NCBI RefSeq assembly: GCF_022458895.1
Contig: NZ_JAINFL010000019.1
Coordinates: 59,815-123,814, forward strand
DNA: 64,000 nt
Direction: 5' to 3'
Source: Roseihalotalea indica
Lineage (GTDB): Bacteria > Bacteroidota > Bacteroidia > Cytophagales > Cyclobacteriaceae
Positions 55,603 to 64,000 of this stretch are shown in pieces; position 1 is the first letter of the stretch, and every line of letters starts with the position of its first letter. The notes under the pieces are model-generated. The model ran no database searches, was not told where the DNA came from, and saw nothing but the letters and a program-made list of their open reading frames with translations. The translations under genes and the position numbers were made by a program.

Positions 55603-57201
55603 CTACTTGGCATCCCACCAGAGGCGAGTCGTCCCGTTGTCGGGTCCTCCCAGCAGGTTATCAATGGCGGCATTCACCGCGTCACCGTTGGTGGTAAACT
55701 CACCATCTACAAAAGGTACTCTGCGAGGCACGGTACTTACCGGAATACTTGGGTTATCTGTATTCAGGCGATTATAGAAGGTAGGGTAACCTGTTCTTCT
55801 TTTTTCTGCCCAGGCTTCCTGCGAATTAGGATAGATTGCAATCCACTTTTGCGTGATGATCTGCTCAAGCTGTTGCTCTTTGCTTCCCCCGGCATTATAG
55901 GCCACAGGTACGGTTGAAGCCGCCGGAGCTGATCCATCGTAGGAGGCGGGAGTATTAGTGCTTGACACATAAGAGGCACCCGATAAATTGCTACCGTCTA
56001 AGCCATATTCTTCGTGAGAGACAGCAATGCCCTGCTCATAAAAATCCTGCGCAGTTCCACTACCCATATTCCAACCTTCCAGCACGCCTTCCGCTCTTAA
56101 GAAATAAGATTCTGCTGCGTTCATTATGATATAGTTGGGTCCGGCTGAGCCTGCTTCGGTATATGCGGCGCCCATATCAGATGCTATAGCATTGAAGTTG
56201 GTTCCCTGCTTATCTACCTTAGACTGGCCATTTCTCATACCTTCATAAGGGAATGATACCCCGGCCGGATCATCAGAAGCATCAGGCTCAGCGGCGGGAG
56301 AGGCATAGTATTGAATCCGGGGATCTTCGTACCCTTTAAGAATACTTTCCATATCAGCACTCATGCGAAACTCTCCCCATTGGGTAATAGTGTTATACGG
56401 ATTCGTGAAGTCAGGAGCGCTGGTGGCAATAGTAGCATTATCGTCATTAGCTTCTAGTAATGCACCAGCGGCCGCCTTTTCTGCCTCAGTCTTGCTCAGT
56501 GCAGGGGCTACGTATTTGACCCGCATAGCCAAACGAAGACGGAGCGCATTGGCAAATTTAATCCACTGATCTACGTTACCACCGTATACCAAATCATTTG
56601 CTCCCAAGAAAGAGGTCTCCCCGGCATTACTTTGCAAAACCGGGATGGCTTCATCCAATGTGGCAAAGAAATCCGTGTAGATAGCTTCCTGAGAGTCATA
56701 AGGTACTGATCGTTCTCCATTACCAAATTCAGAGTAGGGGATAGGCCCCCAAAAATCAGTTACTCTATGGTATGACCATACGCGCCATACTTTCATTATG
56801 GCATTTTCCAGGTCGTATCCATTTTCTGCGGCAAAATCTTCCGCATATTTAATCTGAGGTGCGGCACTACCATAGAAATAGTTAAAGCCCCCATTTAACC
56901 AGCCACCTACCAGGATGAATTTATCAGAGTCAAAATTGGGGGCAGTAGTAGCAAAATAGCCACCGTAAATATCGGAGAACAGTGACTGTGTAAGCTGAAA
57001 TGGACCTCGGGCTGCGTTGGTCAAAAATGTCGGAGTGTACATTGCCGCTTTCACTACGGCTCCATATTCACTCTGCGACAGATTATCAACTGTTAGGTTT
57101 TTAGGGTCCGTGTTCAGTTCTGTAAAATCATCGGTACAGCTGTTGACCAAAAATAAGATGGACAAAGCTGCAACATATAATATACTACGATTCATCTTCA
57201 T
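55603..57201 (-). CDS. SusD/RagB family lipoprotein (pair 2)
   Basis: 532 residues, lipobox Cys22 (LFLVNSC) followed by acidic TDDFTE. SusD-like features: ELNTDPKNLT, the helical RVWSYHRVTDFWGPIPYSEF segment, WIKFANALRLRLAMRVKYV and the late IYPNSQEAWAEKRRTGYP. It forms the lid of the SusC2 barrel encoded directly upstream (14-base gap). Its ligand is unknown; the sulfatase and UnbV genes downstream suggest a sulfated or complex glycan. Confidence 0.94.
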   Translation of the reverse strand: MKMNRSILYVAALSILFLVNSCTDDFTELNTDPKNLTVDNLSQSEYGAVVKAAMYTPTFLTNAARGPFQLTQSLFSDIYGGYFATTAPNFDSDKFILVGGWLNGGFNYFYGSAAPQIKYAEDFAAENGYDLENAIMKVWRVWSYHRVTDFWGPIPYSEFGNGERSVPYDSQEAIYTDFFATLDEAIPVLQSNAGETSFLGANDLVYGGNVDQWIKFANALRLRLAMRVKYVAPALSKTEAEKAAAGALLEANDDNATIATSAPDFTNPYNTITQWGEFRMSADMESILKGYEDPRIQYYASPAAEPDASDDPAGVSFPYEGMRNGQSKVDKQGTNFNAIASDMGAAYTEAGSAGPNYIIMNAAESYFLRAEGVLEGWNMGSGTAQDFYEQGIAVSHEEYGLDGSNLSGASYVSSTNTPASYDGSAPAASTVPVAYNAGGSKEQQLEQIITQKWIAIYPNSQEAWAEKRRTGYPTFYNRLNTDNPSIPVSTVPRRVPFVDGEFTTNGDAVNAAIDNLLGGPDNGTTRLWWDAK

Positions 57202-57215
57202 ATTATTTTTTGCAA

Positions 57216-60200
57216 TTAAAAACCAAGGTTTAATGACACGCCAAAGCTCCGGGTAGTAGGAGGAGAAAAAGAATTTAAACCTTCTGCATTATTATCCACT
57301 GATTGTACCGCTTCCGGATCAAAATATTCCGTTTTGTTGCTGAAGAAGAATAAGTTTCTTCCTACCAACGATAAGCTGGCACTTCGGAACGGAAGCCGAG
57401 AGAGGGTGCTTTCTGGTACATGATAACTAAAAGCAAGCTCTCTCAGACGAATATTGGATGCGTCCCGGATAAAAGCCTCTCCTACAGGTGTGTTTCTACC
57501 TCCTAATCTGTTCCATAAGGCTTCAGAGCTTATTTCAATATTATTAGGAGTTTCAGTAGGGTTGCCATCTCCATCAACCAGAACAGCAGTTTCGCCGCCA
57601 AAAACATTTTCACCAAAAACCAGGGTACCGTCTCTTCCCTGAGCGGTATAATCCAGTAAGCCACTACCGGCCATAATGGCCTCGGTAAATACGGTAACCT
57701 GTCCACCCTGACGGAAGTCAACCAGAGCTCTTAACGAGAAGTCTTTGTACTTAAAGGTGTTGGTAACACCCATCATCCAGTCGGGGTTAAAGTTGGCTAC
57801 TGGCACAGTTTTGCCTGATGTTATCACTGGCAAACCTTGCGCATCTATAAGCACCCGTCCCTGATCATCTCTTTCAAATCCACGAGAGTACTGGTTTCCG
57901 AAAGCCTCACCTTCTTGAATTCGGTATTCGTTTAAGAAACCGCTGCCCTGAATCAATACGTCAATATCATCAGAGATTTCAACAACTTCACTGATGTTCT
58001 TCGCAAAGTTAGCATTCAGGTCCCATGAGAAATTGGGGGTTGTTACGGGGGTAACGCCCAATATTATTTCCACACCCTGGTTTTGGATATCAGCACCGTT
58101 TAAGAATACGCTGGTTACTCCGGAAGCAACCGGTACGTTGGTGGCGAACAGCTGATCAAAGGTGTTGGACTTATAATAGGTGAAGTCTAACCGTATGTCA
58201 TCATCCAGGAATCGGGCATCAAATCCAGCTTCCCAGGTGGTGGTTCTTTCCGGTTTCAAATCAGCAAGTGGCAATGTAGGACTTAAAGAGATAGTACCTG
58301 CATTGACAATGGCCTGTCTGGAAAGACGGTAAGGAGCGGTATCGTTTCCTACCTGTGCCCATGAGCCTCTTAACTTGAAAAAGCTGAAAGCAGAAGGAAG
58401 GTCAACCAAATCACTTAATACTGCCGTAAGTCCTACGGAAGGATAGCTGTAAGATCGGTTGTCAGCGGGCAATGTGGAGCTCCAGTCATTTCGGAAAGAT
58501 CCGTTTAAGAAGATGGCATTATAAAAACCTATTTCTCCAAAGGCGTATACTGACTGTTGCTCTTTTTCAGCATATACTTCATTAGGGCGAGGTTGCAGGG
58601 TGTTACCCAGGGCAAATAAGTTCTCAACATTGAAGTTGGAACCAGCACCGCCTACACTTTCAAATTTGGCCTGCCGAAGGTTAGCACCTGCATTAAGACC
58701 AAGGGAGATATTCTCAGTCAGGTCTTTTTGGAAACTTAGTAGTACATCAGAGTTCCATTCCAGTCCATAACCGAAGGTTTTAGAGTATGAACCAAAGTCA
58801 GCGTTAATGTAGGTGTCTACATAGCGTATAAATTCTTCAAAAGTATTGTCTCGGTCTATACCAGAGCGGGCCAGGATGGATAAATCATCGGTAATCTGGT
58901 ATTTCAAAGAAATCAATCCTAATACTCTTTCGCTAATCCGGGGACGAGTTACGTTGTTTACAGTCCAGTAAGGGTTACCAGCTTCGTTAGATCGTGGTAC
59001 ATAGAAATGCTGTCTCAATTGACCGGCATCGTTTACAAACTGGTAGTGCTCTAAATCTTGCGTGCGTAAATTTCTGGGTAAGATATAGGCATATCTCATC
59101 GGGTTATCAAAATTCTCCCCGCTATACAGAACATTAGAATAATTACTACGGATGTAATTGACCTTGGCGTCCAGGGTCAACTTATCAAATAAGGTTGTGG
59201 TATTTCTAATGTTAAGGTAATGACTGTTCAGGTTATTATTTTCTACAATACCTTTACCGTCAGTATTCGTGTAATTGAAATGAGTATTGGAGTTCTCATT
59301 TTTGATGTTTACTCCTACGCTGACCGCCATAGTATGCCCGGTCTGAAAGAAATCACGCACATTATCTTCCTGAGGGGTAAGAGCATAGGTGCCCCCTACT
59401 GATGCCAGATAATCCGGGTCATTAGACCAGTGGTCTACGATTTGTCCGGTCATCCGTGGGCCCCATGAGGTAAATGCTGTTGGCGAGTAGATCCCTGCTG
59501 AACCCTGTCCGTACTCGTTTTGGTACTTCGTCAGTAAAATAGGGGAGTTAACCTGGTAGTTGAAGCCGAGGTTGGCAGTGACTCCATCGGGTGCATCTGC
59601 TCCTGATTTAGTAGTAACGATGATGGCACCGTTGTTGGCGCGGCTTCCATAGAGAGCTGCGGCATTACCACCTTTAAGTACTGATATACTTTCAATGTCG
59701 TTAGGCGAGATGTTAGAAATATCTCCGCCTACCGGGATACCATCAATCACATACAGAGGCTGGCTGCCATTGCTTTGCAGCGAGCGGTTACCGCGAAGCA
59801 CCACTTTGGTAGGGGCACCTACTCCGGCACCAGTGGTGGTAATAGCAATACCGGCTACCTTACCACTAAGTCCCTCAGTTACGTTGAGTGGCCGGGCTTC
59901 TTCAATACCCTGGCTGGATACTTCCTGAGTACTGTAGGTTAGGGTACGCTTTTCTTTGGTGATACCCAGAGCCGTTACTACTACTTCACCAAGCTGTTGC
60001 AGGTCAGGCATGAGGGTTACGTCAATGGTAGAGCGTCCGTTTACTTCTTCGGTCCAGGTTTCATATCCTACCGAGGAAAATAGTAGCACTGGGTTTTCAC
60101 CCTCTACAGCAATGGTGTAATTTCCTTCGATATCAGTAACCGTTCCTATAGTGGTACCTTGGACGACAATATTGACTCCGGGTATGGGAGCGTCTTCGTC

Positions 60201-60302
60201 TCCGGAGAGGACATTACCACTGACTGTACGGGATTGAGACATCGCTTCAAACGCCGGCAGCAGCAGTAATAAACAGAGAAAGGATAGTAAGCATTTTCGC
60301 AT
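57216..60302 (-). CDS. SusC/RagA TonB-dependent outer-membrane transporter (pair 2)
   Basis: 1028 residues. Signal peptide (1-22), carboxypeptidase-like regulatory domain (25-105; GNVLSGDEDAPIPGVNIVVQG), the SusC plug with ITKEKRTLTYSTQEVSSQ and YVIDGIPVGGDISN (about 115-215), then the barrel, ending with an aromatic-type strand (RSFGVSLNLGF). It imports the SusD2-bound ligand. It shares the domain plan but not close sequence with SusC1, so the two probably serve different ligands. No anti-sigma/FecR gene adjoins it. Confidence 0.96.
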   Translation of the reverse strand: MRKCLLSFLCLLLLLPAFEAMSQSRTVSGNVLSGDEDAPIPGVNIVVQGTTIGTVTDIEGNYTIAVEGENPVLLFSSVGYETWTEEVNGRSTIDVTLMPDLQQLGEVVVTALGITKEKRTLTYSTQEVSSQGIEEARPLNVTEGLSGKVAGIAITTTGAGVGAPTKVVLRGNRSLQSNGSQPLYVIDGIPVGGDISNISPNDIESISVLKGGNAAALYGSRANNGAIIVTTKSGADAPDGVTANLGFNYQVNSPILLTKYQNEYGQGSAGIYSPTAFTSWGPRMTGQIVDHWSNDPDYLASVGGTYALTPQEDNVRDFFQTGHTMAVSVGVNIKNENSNTHFNYTNTDGKGIVENNNLNSHYLNIRNTTTLFDKLTLDAKVNYIRSNYSNVLYSGENFDNPMRYAYILPRNLRTQDLEHYQFVNDAGQLRQHFYVPRSNEAGNPYWTVNNVTRPRISERVLGLISLKYQITDDLSILARSGIDRDNTFEEFIRYVDTYINADFGSYSKTFGYGLEWNSDVLLSFQKDLTENISLGLNAGANLRQAKFESVGGAGSNFNVENLFALGNTLQPRPNEVYAEKEQQSVYAFGEIGFYNAIFLNGSFRNDWSSTLPADNRSYSYPSVGLTAVLSDLVDLPSAFSFFKLRGSWAQVGNDTAPYRLSRQAIVNAGTISLSPTLPLADLKPERTTTWEAGFDARFLDDDIRLDFTYYKSNTFDQLFATNVPVASGVTSVFLNGADIQNQGVEIILGVTPVTTPNFSWDLNANFAKNISEVVEISDDIDVLIQGSGFLNEYRIQEGEAFGNQYSRGFERDDQGRVLIDAQGLPVITSGKTVPVANFNPDWMMGVTNTFKYKDFSLRALVDFRQGGQVTVFTEAIMAGSGLLDYTAQGRDGTLVFGENVFGGETAVLVDGDGNPTETPNNIEISSEALWNRLGGRNTPVGEAFIRDASNIRLRELAFSYHVPESTLSRLPFRSASLSLVGRNLFFFSNKTEYFDPEAVQSVDNNAEGLNSFSPPTTRSFGVSLNLGF

Positions 60303-60822
60303 AGTGTAGTAGAATTAATTAAAATTAGGAAACAAAATGATTTTACTTGAGGTAGAATTTAATTTTAAATTAAAGGTGTTTAATGTATAATTTATTCTGT
60401 ATATAAGGTGGCTAATATATAAAACATTGCGCCTATATTGATATAGGCAACATTTTTTTGTAATACTGTTTAGAAACGAAACGCAAATCATTGAAAAGTG
60501 CATTTTTAGCCTGAACTCCTGGGCTTTTATTAACAGAAATATAGTATTGGTGACGCCAATACTGCATTGTAATAATGATCTATGCAAATGCGTGCACTGG
60601 CTATATTCGGCTCATGTGGGGTTTAACTAGGTAGCACTGTTGATCAGACAAGCTTTAGAGAGATAGAGCCTTTCGGTACATCAGTAGTAGGGACTTCTTC
60701 CACTACCTTTTCAATCTATTCTGTAATTATATAGGATCATTGGTAACGGTCTGAAGGAGCAAGTAAGTTAGTAAAAAAAGATGATGACTTTATATCTTAT
60801 CTCTTAATTTACAATCAGGGCA
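60303..60822. other. Long leader/promoter region upstream of susC2, with two hairpins
   Basis: 520 bases, no credible gene. Two perfect hairpins: GCCTATAT-TG-ATATAGGC (60431-60448), followed by AACATTTTTTT, and AGTATTGG-TGACG-CCAATACT (60543-60563). I find no exact TTG-N19/20-TAnnTTTG pattern, and the 120 bases next to susC2 are very AT-rich. The hairpins may end the upstream gene's message or act in a long susC2 leader. Confidence 0.5.
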
Positions 60823-62247
60823 TTAAACGTTTATATCTGTAGGTAACGTGAGTTTCCAGATCATGCCACTGTTTTCAATAACGTATACTTCATTACCCAG
60901 CATAAGCGCATCAGTAGGACCCAGAAAGTTATCAACAACCCGATAACAGTGTACAATATAATTGTCAATATCTGGCTTGTACTCCAGCTTCATATGCAGC
61001 AGGTCGGCCCCTAACATAGAAAGGCGGCGCATCAGCGAAGAGTTCTCCCCATTGGAGTAGCTTAGCACAAAACCATCACCCTTATAAGGTGCAGCTAACA
61101 CACTATCCTGATCAAAGAACAAACCTAAAGGTGAGCGATGACCGGTAAAGGTTCCTACCAGTTTTCCCGTATCATCTCCATCTACTACCTCGCCGGTTTC
61201 CACATCCCGGTAGAAATTGGCATCGGGTCCGTAGTTCATCACGGGTTTGGTAAAGGTTACATTTTTAGGCCGGGCCGGGTAGTTGGGGTCATTGGCAAAG
61301 TGTTTTTGTGTGTAAGCATAGGCAGCGGTATTAACGAATGGATCTTTTTCCGGGTCAGGCTCCCAGTCGGGGTACTGCTGCGGGTTATCAATGTCGCCCA
61401 TCACCCAGGGGTAGCCATAGTGGTGGCCTTCTCTCAGCCAGAACATATCTTCCGGGTGATCATAATCCGATGAGTTGGAGACGGCAAATAGATCTCCTTT
61501 AGGAGAAAACTCCAGATCGTAGGCATTACGTACTCCGTCGGCAAACAAGTATCCATTTTGCGCCAGGAAAGTAGAGTCATCTTTTAACACAATATCTTTT
61601 CCATTAATCGGCAGCCGAAAGATGCAAGCAGTCAGAAAAGATTCGCGAAGGCCGGGGTACAAACCATCATTGTCCTGCACTTCGCCATGATCGGTGCGGG
61701 CACCGCTGTTTACATAAATATATTGTTTGTCGGGGCTAACGGCAATTCCATTAAACTCATGGCTATAGACTGTTCGGGGTTTTCCGTAAAGCTCGGTAAT
61801 CGCCAGTGTATCCCAGGCATAGGTTCCTTCCGAAGTTAAGTCGCCTCGCATCACAATTCCTTTGGTACTTCGATTATCATTATAAAACTTATTGCCAACC
61901 AGGAAAATGCTGCTGTCAGAGAAGTACATGCCCTGCAATGATTCTACTCCATGATCTTCTACCGTATATATCTTTTCATCACGGGGCGTTTCTTCGCTTC
62001 GATAAATCCGGTGAATATCGCCTTTCATATTGTTGTAGAAAAAGTCGCCCGATACAGGGTCAAGACGAAGGCGGATGGCGCCTCTTTCAATCTCCATGAA
62101 AGGTTCAATTGTAATATCATCAGCCAGAGCTCGAGGCGAGCGGTCATCAGAAGTGCCTGCTTGTGCCTGTGTATTCGGGTCGGGATGAGTACAGGCACTA
62201 ATAAGGGCAAAAAGCAGTAGGGTAATAAGAGTAGTTGAGTTGTGCAT
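60823..62247 (-). CDS. PQQ-dependent sugar dehydrogenase-like propeller lipoprotein
   Basis: 474 residues, lipobox Cys19 (LISAC). A six-bladed propeller like soluble PQQ glucose dehydrogenase and sorbosone dehydrogenase: RIYRSEETPRDEKIY, HEFNGIAVSPDKQYIYVNSG, GVRNAYDLEFSPKGDLFAVSN (the usual NG-R-N motif), HHYGYPWVMGD and GHRSPLGLFF. Family members oxidise sugars or alcohols, but cofactor binding cannot be confirmed here. A 520-base gap separates it from susC2. The amidohydrolase gene is directly upstream on the same strand (48-base gap), which suggests a shared message. Confidence 0.85.
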   Translation of the reverse strand: MHNSTTLITLLLFALISACTHPDPNTQAQAGTSDDRSPRALADDITIEPFMEIERGAIRLRLDPVSGDFFYNNMKGDIHRIYRSEETPRDEKIYTVEDHGVESLQGMYFSDSSIFLVGNKFYNDNRSTKGIVMRGDLTSEGTYAWDTLAITELYGKPRTVYSHEFNGIAVSPDKQYIYVNSGARTDHGEVQDNDGLYPGLRESFLTACIFRLPINGKDIVLKDDSTFLAQNGYLFADGVRNAYDLEFSPKGDLFAVSNSSDYDHPEDMFWLREGHHYGYPWVMGDIDNPQQYPDWEPDPEKDPFVNTAAYAYTQKHFANDPNYPARPKNVTFTKPVMNYGPDANFYRDVETGEVVDGDDTGKLVGTFTGHRSPLGLFFDQDSVLAAPYKGDGFVLSYSNGENSSLMRRLSMLGADLLHMKLEYKPDIDNYIVHCYRVVDNFLGPTDALMLGNEVYVIENSGMIWKLTLPTDINV

Positions 62248-62295
62248 GGAAAAGAAGAAATAAAGGTTGTTAAGAAAGTCTGGAGGTTGTTTCGC

Positions 62296-63543
62296 TTATT
62301 CTACCAACCAGGGAGGGCGAGAGATGCCATTCAGGTCATAGACTACTTTTCCAGCCCGAATGGTGAGTTCACACTCCAGCTTTTGATTACCTTCCATGCG
62401 GTAACCGCCCGAATCAATGAAGCCAAACTCGCCTTCTTGCAGGTCAAACACCGCGATGTCCGCTACGGCACCTTCACTTAAGTGCCCCAGGTCTTCTTGC
62501 TGAATCACCTGGGCTGGTTTCCAGGTGCTGGCCTCAATAACTTCGGAAAGCGACATTTCCATGTTCAGCAACTTGCTCATCACATTGAGCTGATCTTTCA
62601 TCCCCGCATTCATGCTACCGGTGTGCAAATCCGTGCTGATGGTGTTGGGCCGAAACCCTTCTTTGAGCGCTGGAATTGCCTGCCGGAACAGAAAACTACC
62701 GCCACCGTGGCCTACGTCAAAGATAATTCCTTTCTTCTGCGCTTCATATACGTAAGGACGAACCTTACCGCGCTCATTCACAATAGGAGTTCGGCCGGGT
62801 ATATGTGCAAAGCAATGAGTGAAAATATCGCCCGGTCGTAGCTTTTCCAGCAGTAGTGTATCCAACGGTAAGGGAGGTAGGTTTCCTCCAAAATCGATCA
62901 TCACGGGCGCGCCGGCCATCTCTCCAGCTTTCACCGCTTCCTCTACGGGCTTCCATTCGGGCCCAGCATAGTGGGCTACTTTAATGCCTATTACTTCAGG
63001 GTTTTGCTGAACGACCATGCCGGTCATCTTTCCATCCATATCGTTCAAGTTCTGCTCGTAAGGTCCGCCTTTCATGCCACCCCCAACGATGTTCAGAAAA
63101 GCCAGCACCCGGGTTTTAGAATGGTCAATAGTCTGCGCTTTAAAGGTGGCAAAGTTCTTCCAACCGGCTCCCCCGGCATCCACAATAGTGGTTACGCCTA
63201 CTCGGAAGGTAAAGCCATCGGGAGGTAAAGCGGTAAAACTGTTGCTCAGATACGCATCTTGCTCGGTACCAAAAAAGTTGTGACCGTGAATATCAATCAA
63301 TCCTGGGGTCACATACAAGCCCGATACATCCACGACCTGCTCGGCTTGTCCTTCCGGGATGTTCTCGGCTACCCGGACAATGGTATCTCCCTGGATAGCA
63401 ATGTCCATGATACCATCTATATTATTTTTAGCATCAATTACGTGTCCACCCTTTAGCAGCAAAGTGTAGGTCTGCGCCCAGGATGATTGCCACGACAGGC
63501 AGGTTAAAAAAACTACAAAGAAGAAAGATAACAGACGTTTCAT
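62296..63543 (-). CDS. Secreted amidohydrolase/deacetylase-family metallohydrolase
   Basis: 415 residues, signal peptide about 1-23 (SSWAQ). The amidohydrolase barrel has the first metal pair HxH as IDIHGHN (His86, His88), a likely carboxylated Lys in IGIKVAHYAGP, and the last metal Asp in STDLHTGSM. It resembles the EF_0837/AHA_3915-type group near dihydroorotase. The PLP enzyme encoded upstream is of the SelA-like group that often accompanies it in amino-sugar acid breakdown. The signal peptide suggests periplasmic action, which is unusual for such a pair. Confidence 0.88.
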   Translation of the reverse strand: MKRLLSFFFVVFLTCLSWQSSWAQTYTLLLKGGHVIDAKNNIDGIMDIAIQGDTIVRVAENIPEGQAEQVVDVSGLYVTPGLIDIHGHNFFGTEQDAYLSNSFTALPPDGFTFRVGVTTIVDAGGAGWKNFATFKAQTIDHSKTRVLAFLNIVGGGMKGGPYEQNLNDMDGKMTGMVVQQNPEVIGIKVAHYAGPEWKPVEEAVKAGEMAGAPVMIDFGGNLPPLPLDTLLLEKLRPGDIFTHCFAHIPGRTPIVNERGKVRPYVYEAQKKGIIFDVGHGGGSFLFRQAIPALKEGFRPNTISTDLHTGSMNAGMKDQLNVMSKLLNMEMSLSEVIEASTWKPAQVIQQEDLGHLSEGAVADIAVFDLQEGEFGFIDSGGYRMEGNQKLECELTIRAGKVVYDLNGISRPPWLVE

Positions 63544-63570
63544 ATTGAATGATGGAGAGTAGGTTGTATA

Positions 63571-63680
63571 GGGTCAAACGGTGAAGGGTAAAAGGTAAAG
63601 GGTGCACGGTATAGGGTAAACGGTGAATGGTTGTACATTACTGTACCCTTGACCCTTCACCGTCTACCGTTCATCCTTCT
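63571..63680. repeat. Degenerate GGTNAAGGG-type repeat, imperfect palindrome
   Basis: The left part repeats units such as GGTGAAGGG, AAAGGTAAAGGG and GGTGAATGG in tandem, and the right part carries the reverse form (ACCCTTGACCCTTCACCG). CGGTGAAGGGT (63579-63589) is exactly complementary to ACCCTTCACCG. It fills the gap between the PLP-enzyme and amidohydrolase genes. Confidence 0.6.
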
Positions 63681-64000
63681 TAAGTGGCAGCCTGAGCCAG
63701 GGCTTCTTTTAGCCGACTGGCCACGATCTGCTCCTGTCCGGGGCGTAGCATCCAGGTGGTGATGCTGATCGAGTCTTCCCCGCCTCCCGCTACTTCAATG
63801 GAGGGGTGACCGCTGCGCAGCACCTCTTTCAATTCATCACCCGACAGGCGTACTTTCTTCGGGTTCCAGGATACGCCCAGCGTGGGTACATGATTGGCAA
63901 TGGGGGGCACATGAATGTCGGTCTTCACCGTGGTGATGTCTTTGACCGCCTCCGCAATTAGGTTCACCTGGTCTTCCCACAGTTTCCAGTCCGCATCCCG
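63680..64000 (-). CDS. SelA-like PLP-dependent enzyme, C-terminal part (N-terminus beyond window)
   Basis: The frame is open from the window edge (first codons RDADWKLWEDQ) to the stop at 63680, giving 106 residues of a longer protein. The segment IPPIANHVPTLGVSWNP with VRLSGDELKEVLRSGHPSIEVAG fits the C-terminal domain of SelA-related fold-type I PLP enzymes (for example the D-glucosaminate-6-phosphate ammonia-lyase group). The PLP lysine lies outside the window. Pairing with the amidohydrolase downstream matches a known neighbour pattern. The exact reaction is not settled. Confidence 0.75.
   Translation of the reverse strand, partial: RDADWKLWEDQVNLIAEAVKDITTVKTDIHVPPIANHVPTLGVSWNPKKVRLSGDELKEVLRSGHPSIEVAGGGEDSISITTWMLRPGQEQIVASRLKEALAQAAT

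Noticed and set aside
60315..60587. A 90-codon minus-strand frame upstream of susC2
   Set aside because: Composition follows the AT-rich intergenic DNA, it spans hairpins, and it has no recognisable domain.
1..64000. CRISPR arrays, insertion sequences, rRNA genes, defence islands
   Set aside because: I saw no regular direct repeats with spacers, no transposase or integrase frame, no rRNA-like sequence and no known defence gene set in the window.

Overview
The window reads as a chromosomal segment of a Bacteroidota bacterium of the Cytophagales type (Cyclobacteriaceae or a relative). The evidence is two SusC/SusD pairs, a type IX secretion C-terminal signal, many Bacteroidota-style lipoproteins, a transglutaminase/TPR protein, and promoters that fit the Bacteroidota pattern TTG-N19/20-TAnnTTTG in place of -35/-10 boxes. 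I see no insertion sequence, CRISPR array, rRNA operon or intact prophage. The only clear mobile-type trace is a decayed rhuM-like gene just downstream of a tRNA-Thr.

Left part (1-19.7 kb), mostly housekeeping: a partial DUF1080/PA14 lipoprotein, a YfiR-like protein, a 2-oxoacid dehydrogenase E2 with its own promoter behind cinA, a DUF4197 lipoprotein, a 2H phosphoesterase, etfB-etfA plus a DUF151 nuclease-like gene, a nucleoside transporter, an AI-2E permease, tyrS, a phytanoyl-CoA dioxygenase divergent from an AraC regulator, a lipid cluster (accA, patatin lipase, acyltransferase), and tRNA-Asp and tRNA-Thr.

Middle part (19.7-50 kb), accessory and envelope functions: a 1529-residue secreted FG-GAP/Ig-like/cadherin protein with a T9SS tail, a BNR-repeat protein, susC-susD pair 1 divergent from a GH13 enzyme, umuDC, a sulfatase, two different ECF sigma modules (ECF42 with a YciI/DGPF protein; ECF41 with a carboxymuconolactone decarboxylase-like protein), a GH43-like propeller, a DUF819 permease, a MORN-type lipoprotein, a transglutaminase/TPR protein and NhaD.

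Right part (50-64 kb): csaA, then a leftward locus susC2-susD2-terminator-ASPIC/UnbV FG-GAP lipoprotein-sulfatase, typical of carbohydrate (perhaps sulfated glycan) scavenging. It is followed by a PQQ-dehydrogenase-like propeller, an amidohydrolase and the C-terminal end of a SelA-like PLP enzyme that runs off the window.

I did not find an obviously new defence or mobile system. The most informative items are regulatory: a 21-bp-spaced direct repeat that looks like an AraC-type operator in front of the dioxygenase gene, intrinsic terminators placed directly before the start codons of two downstream genes, and a leader hairpin before the ECF41 gene.
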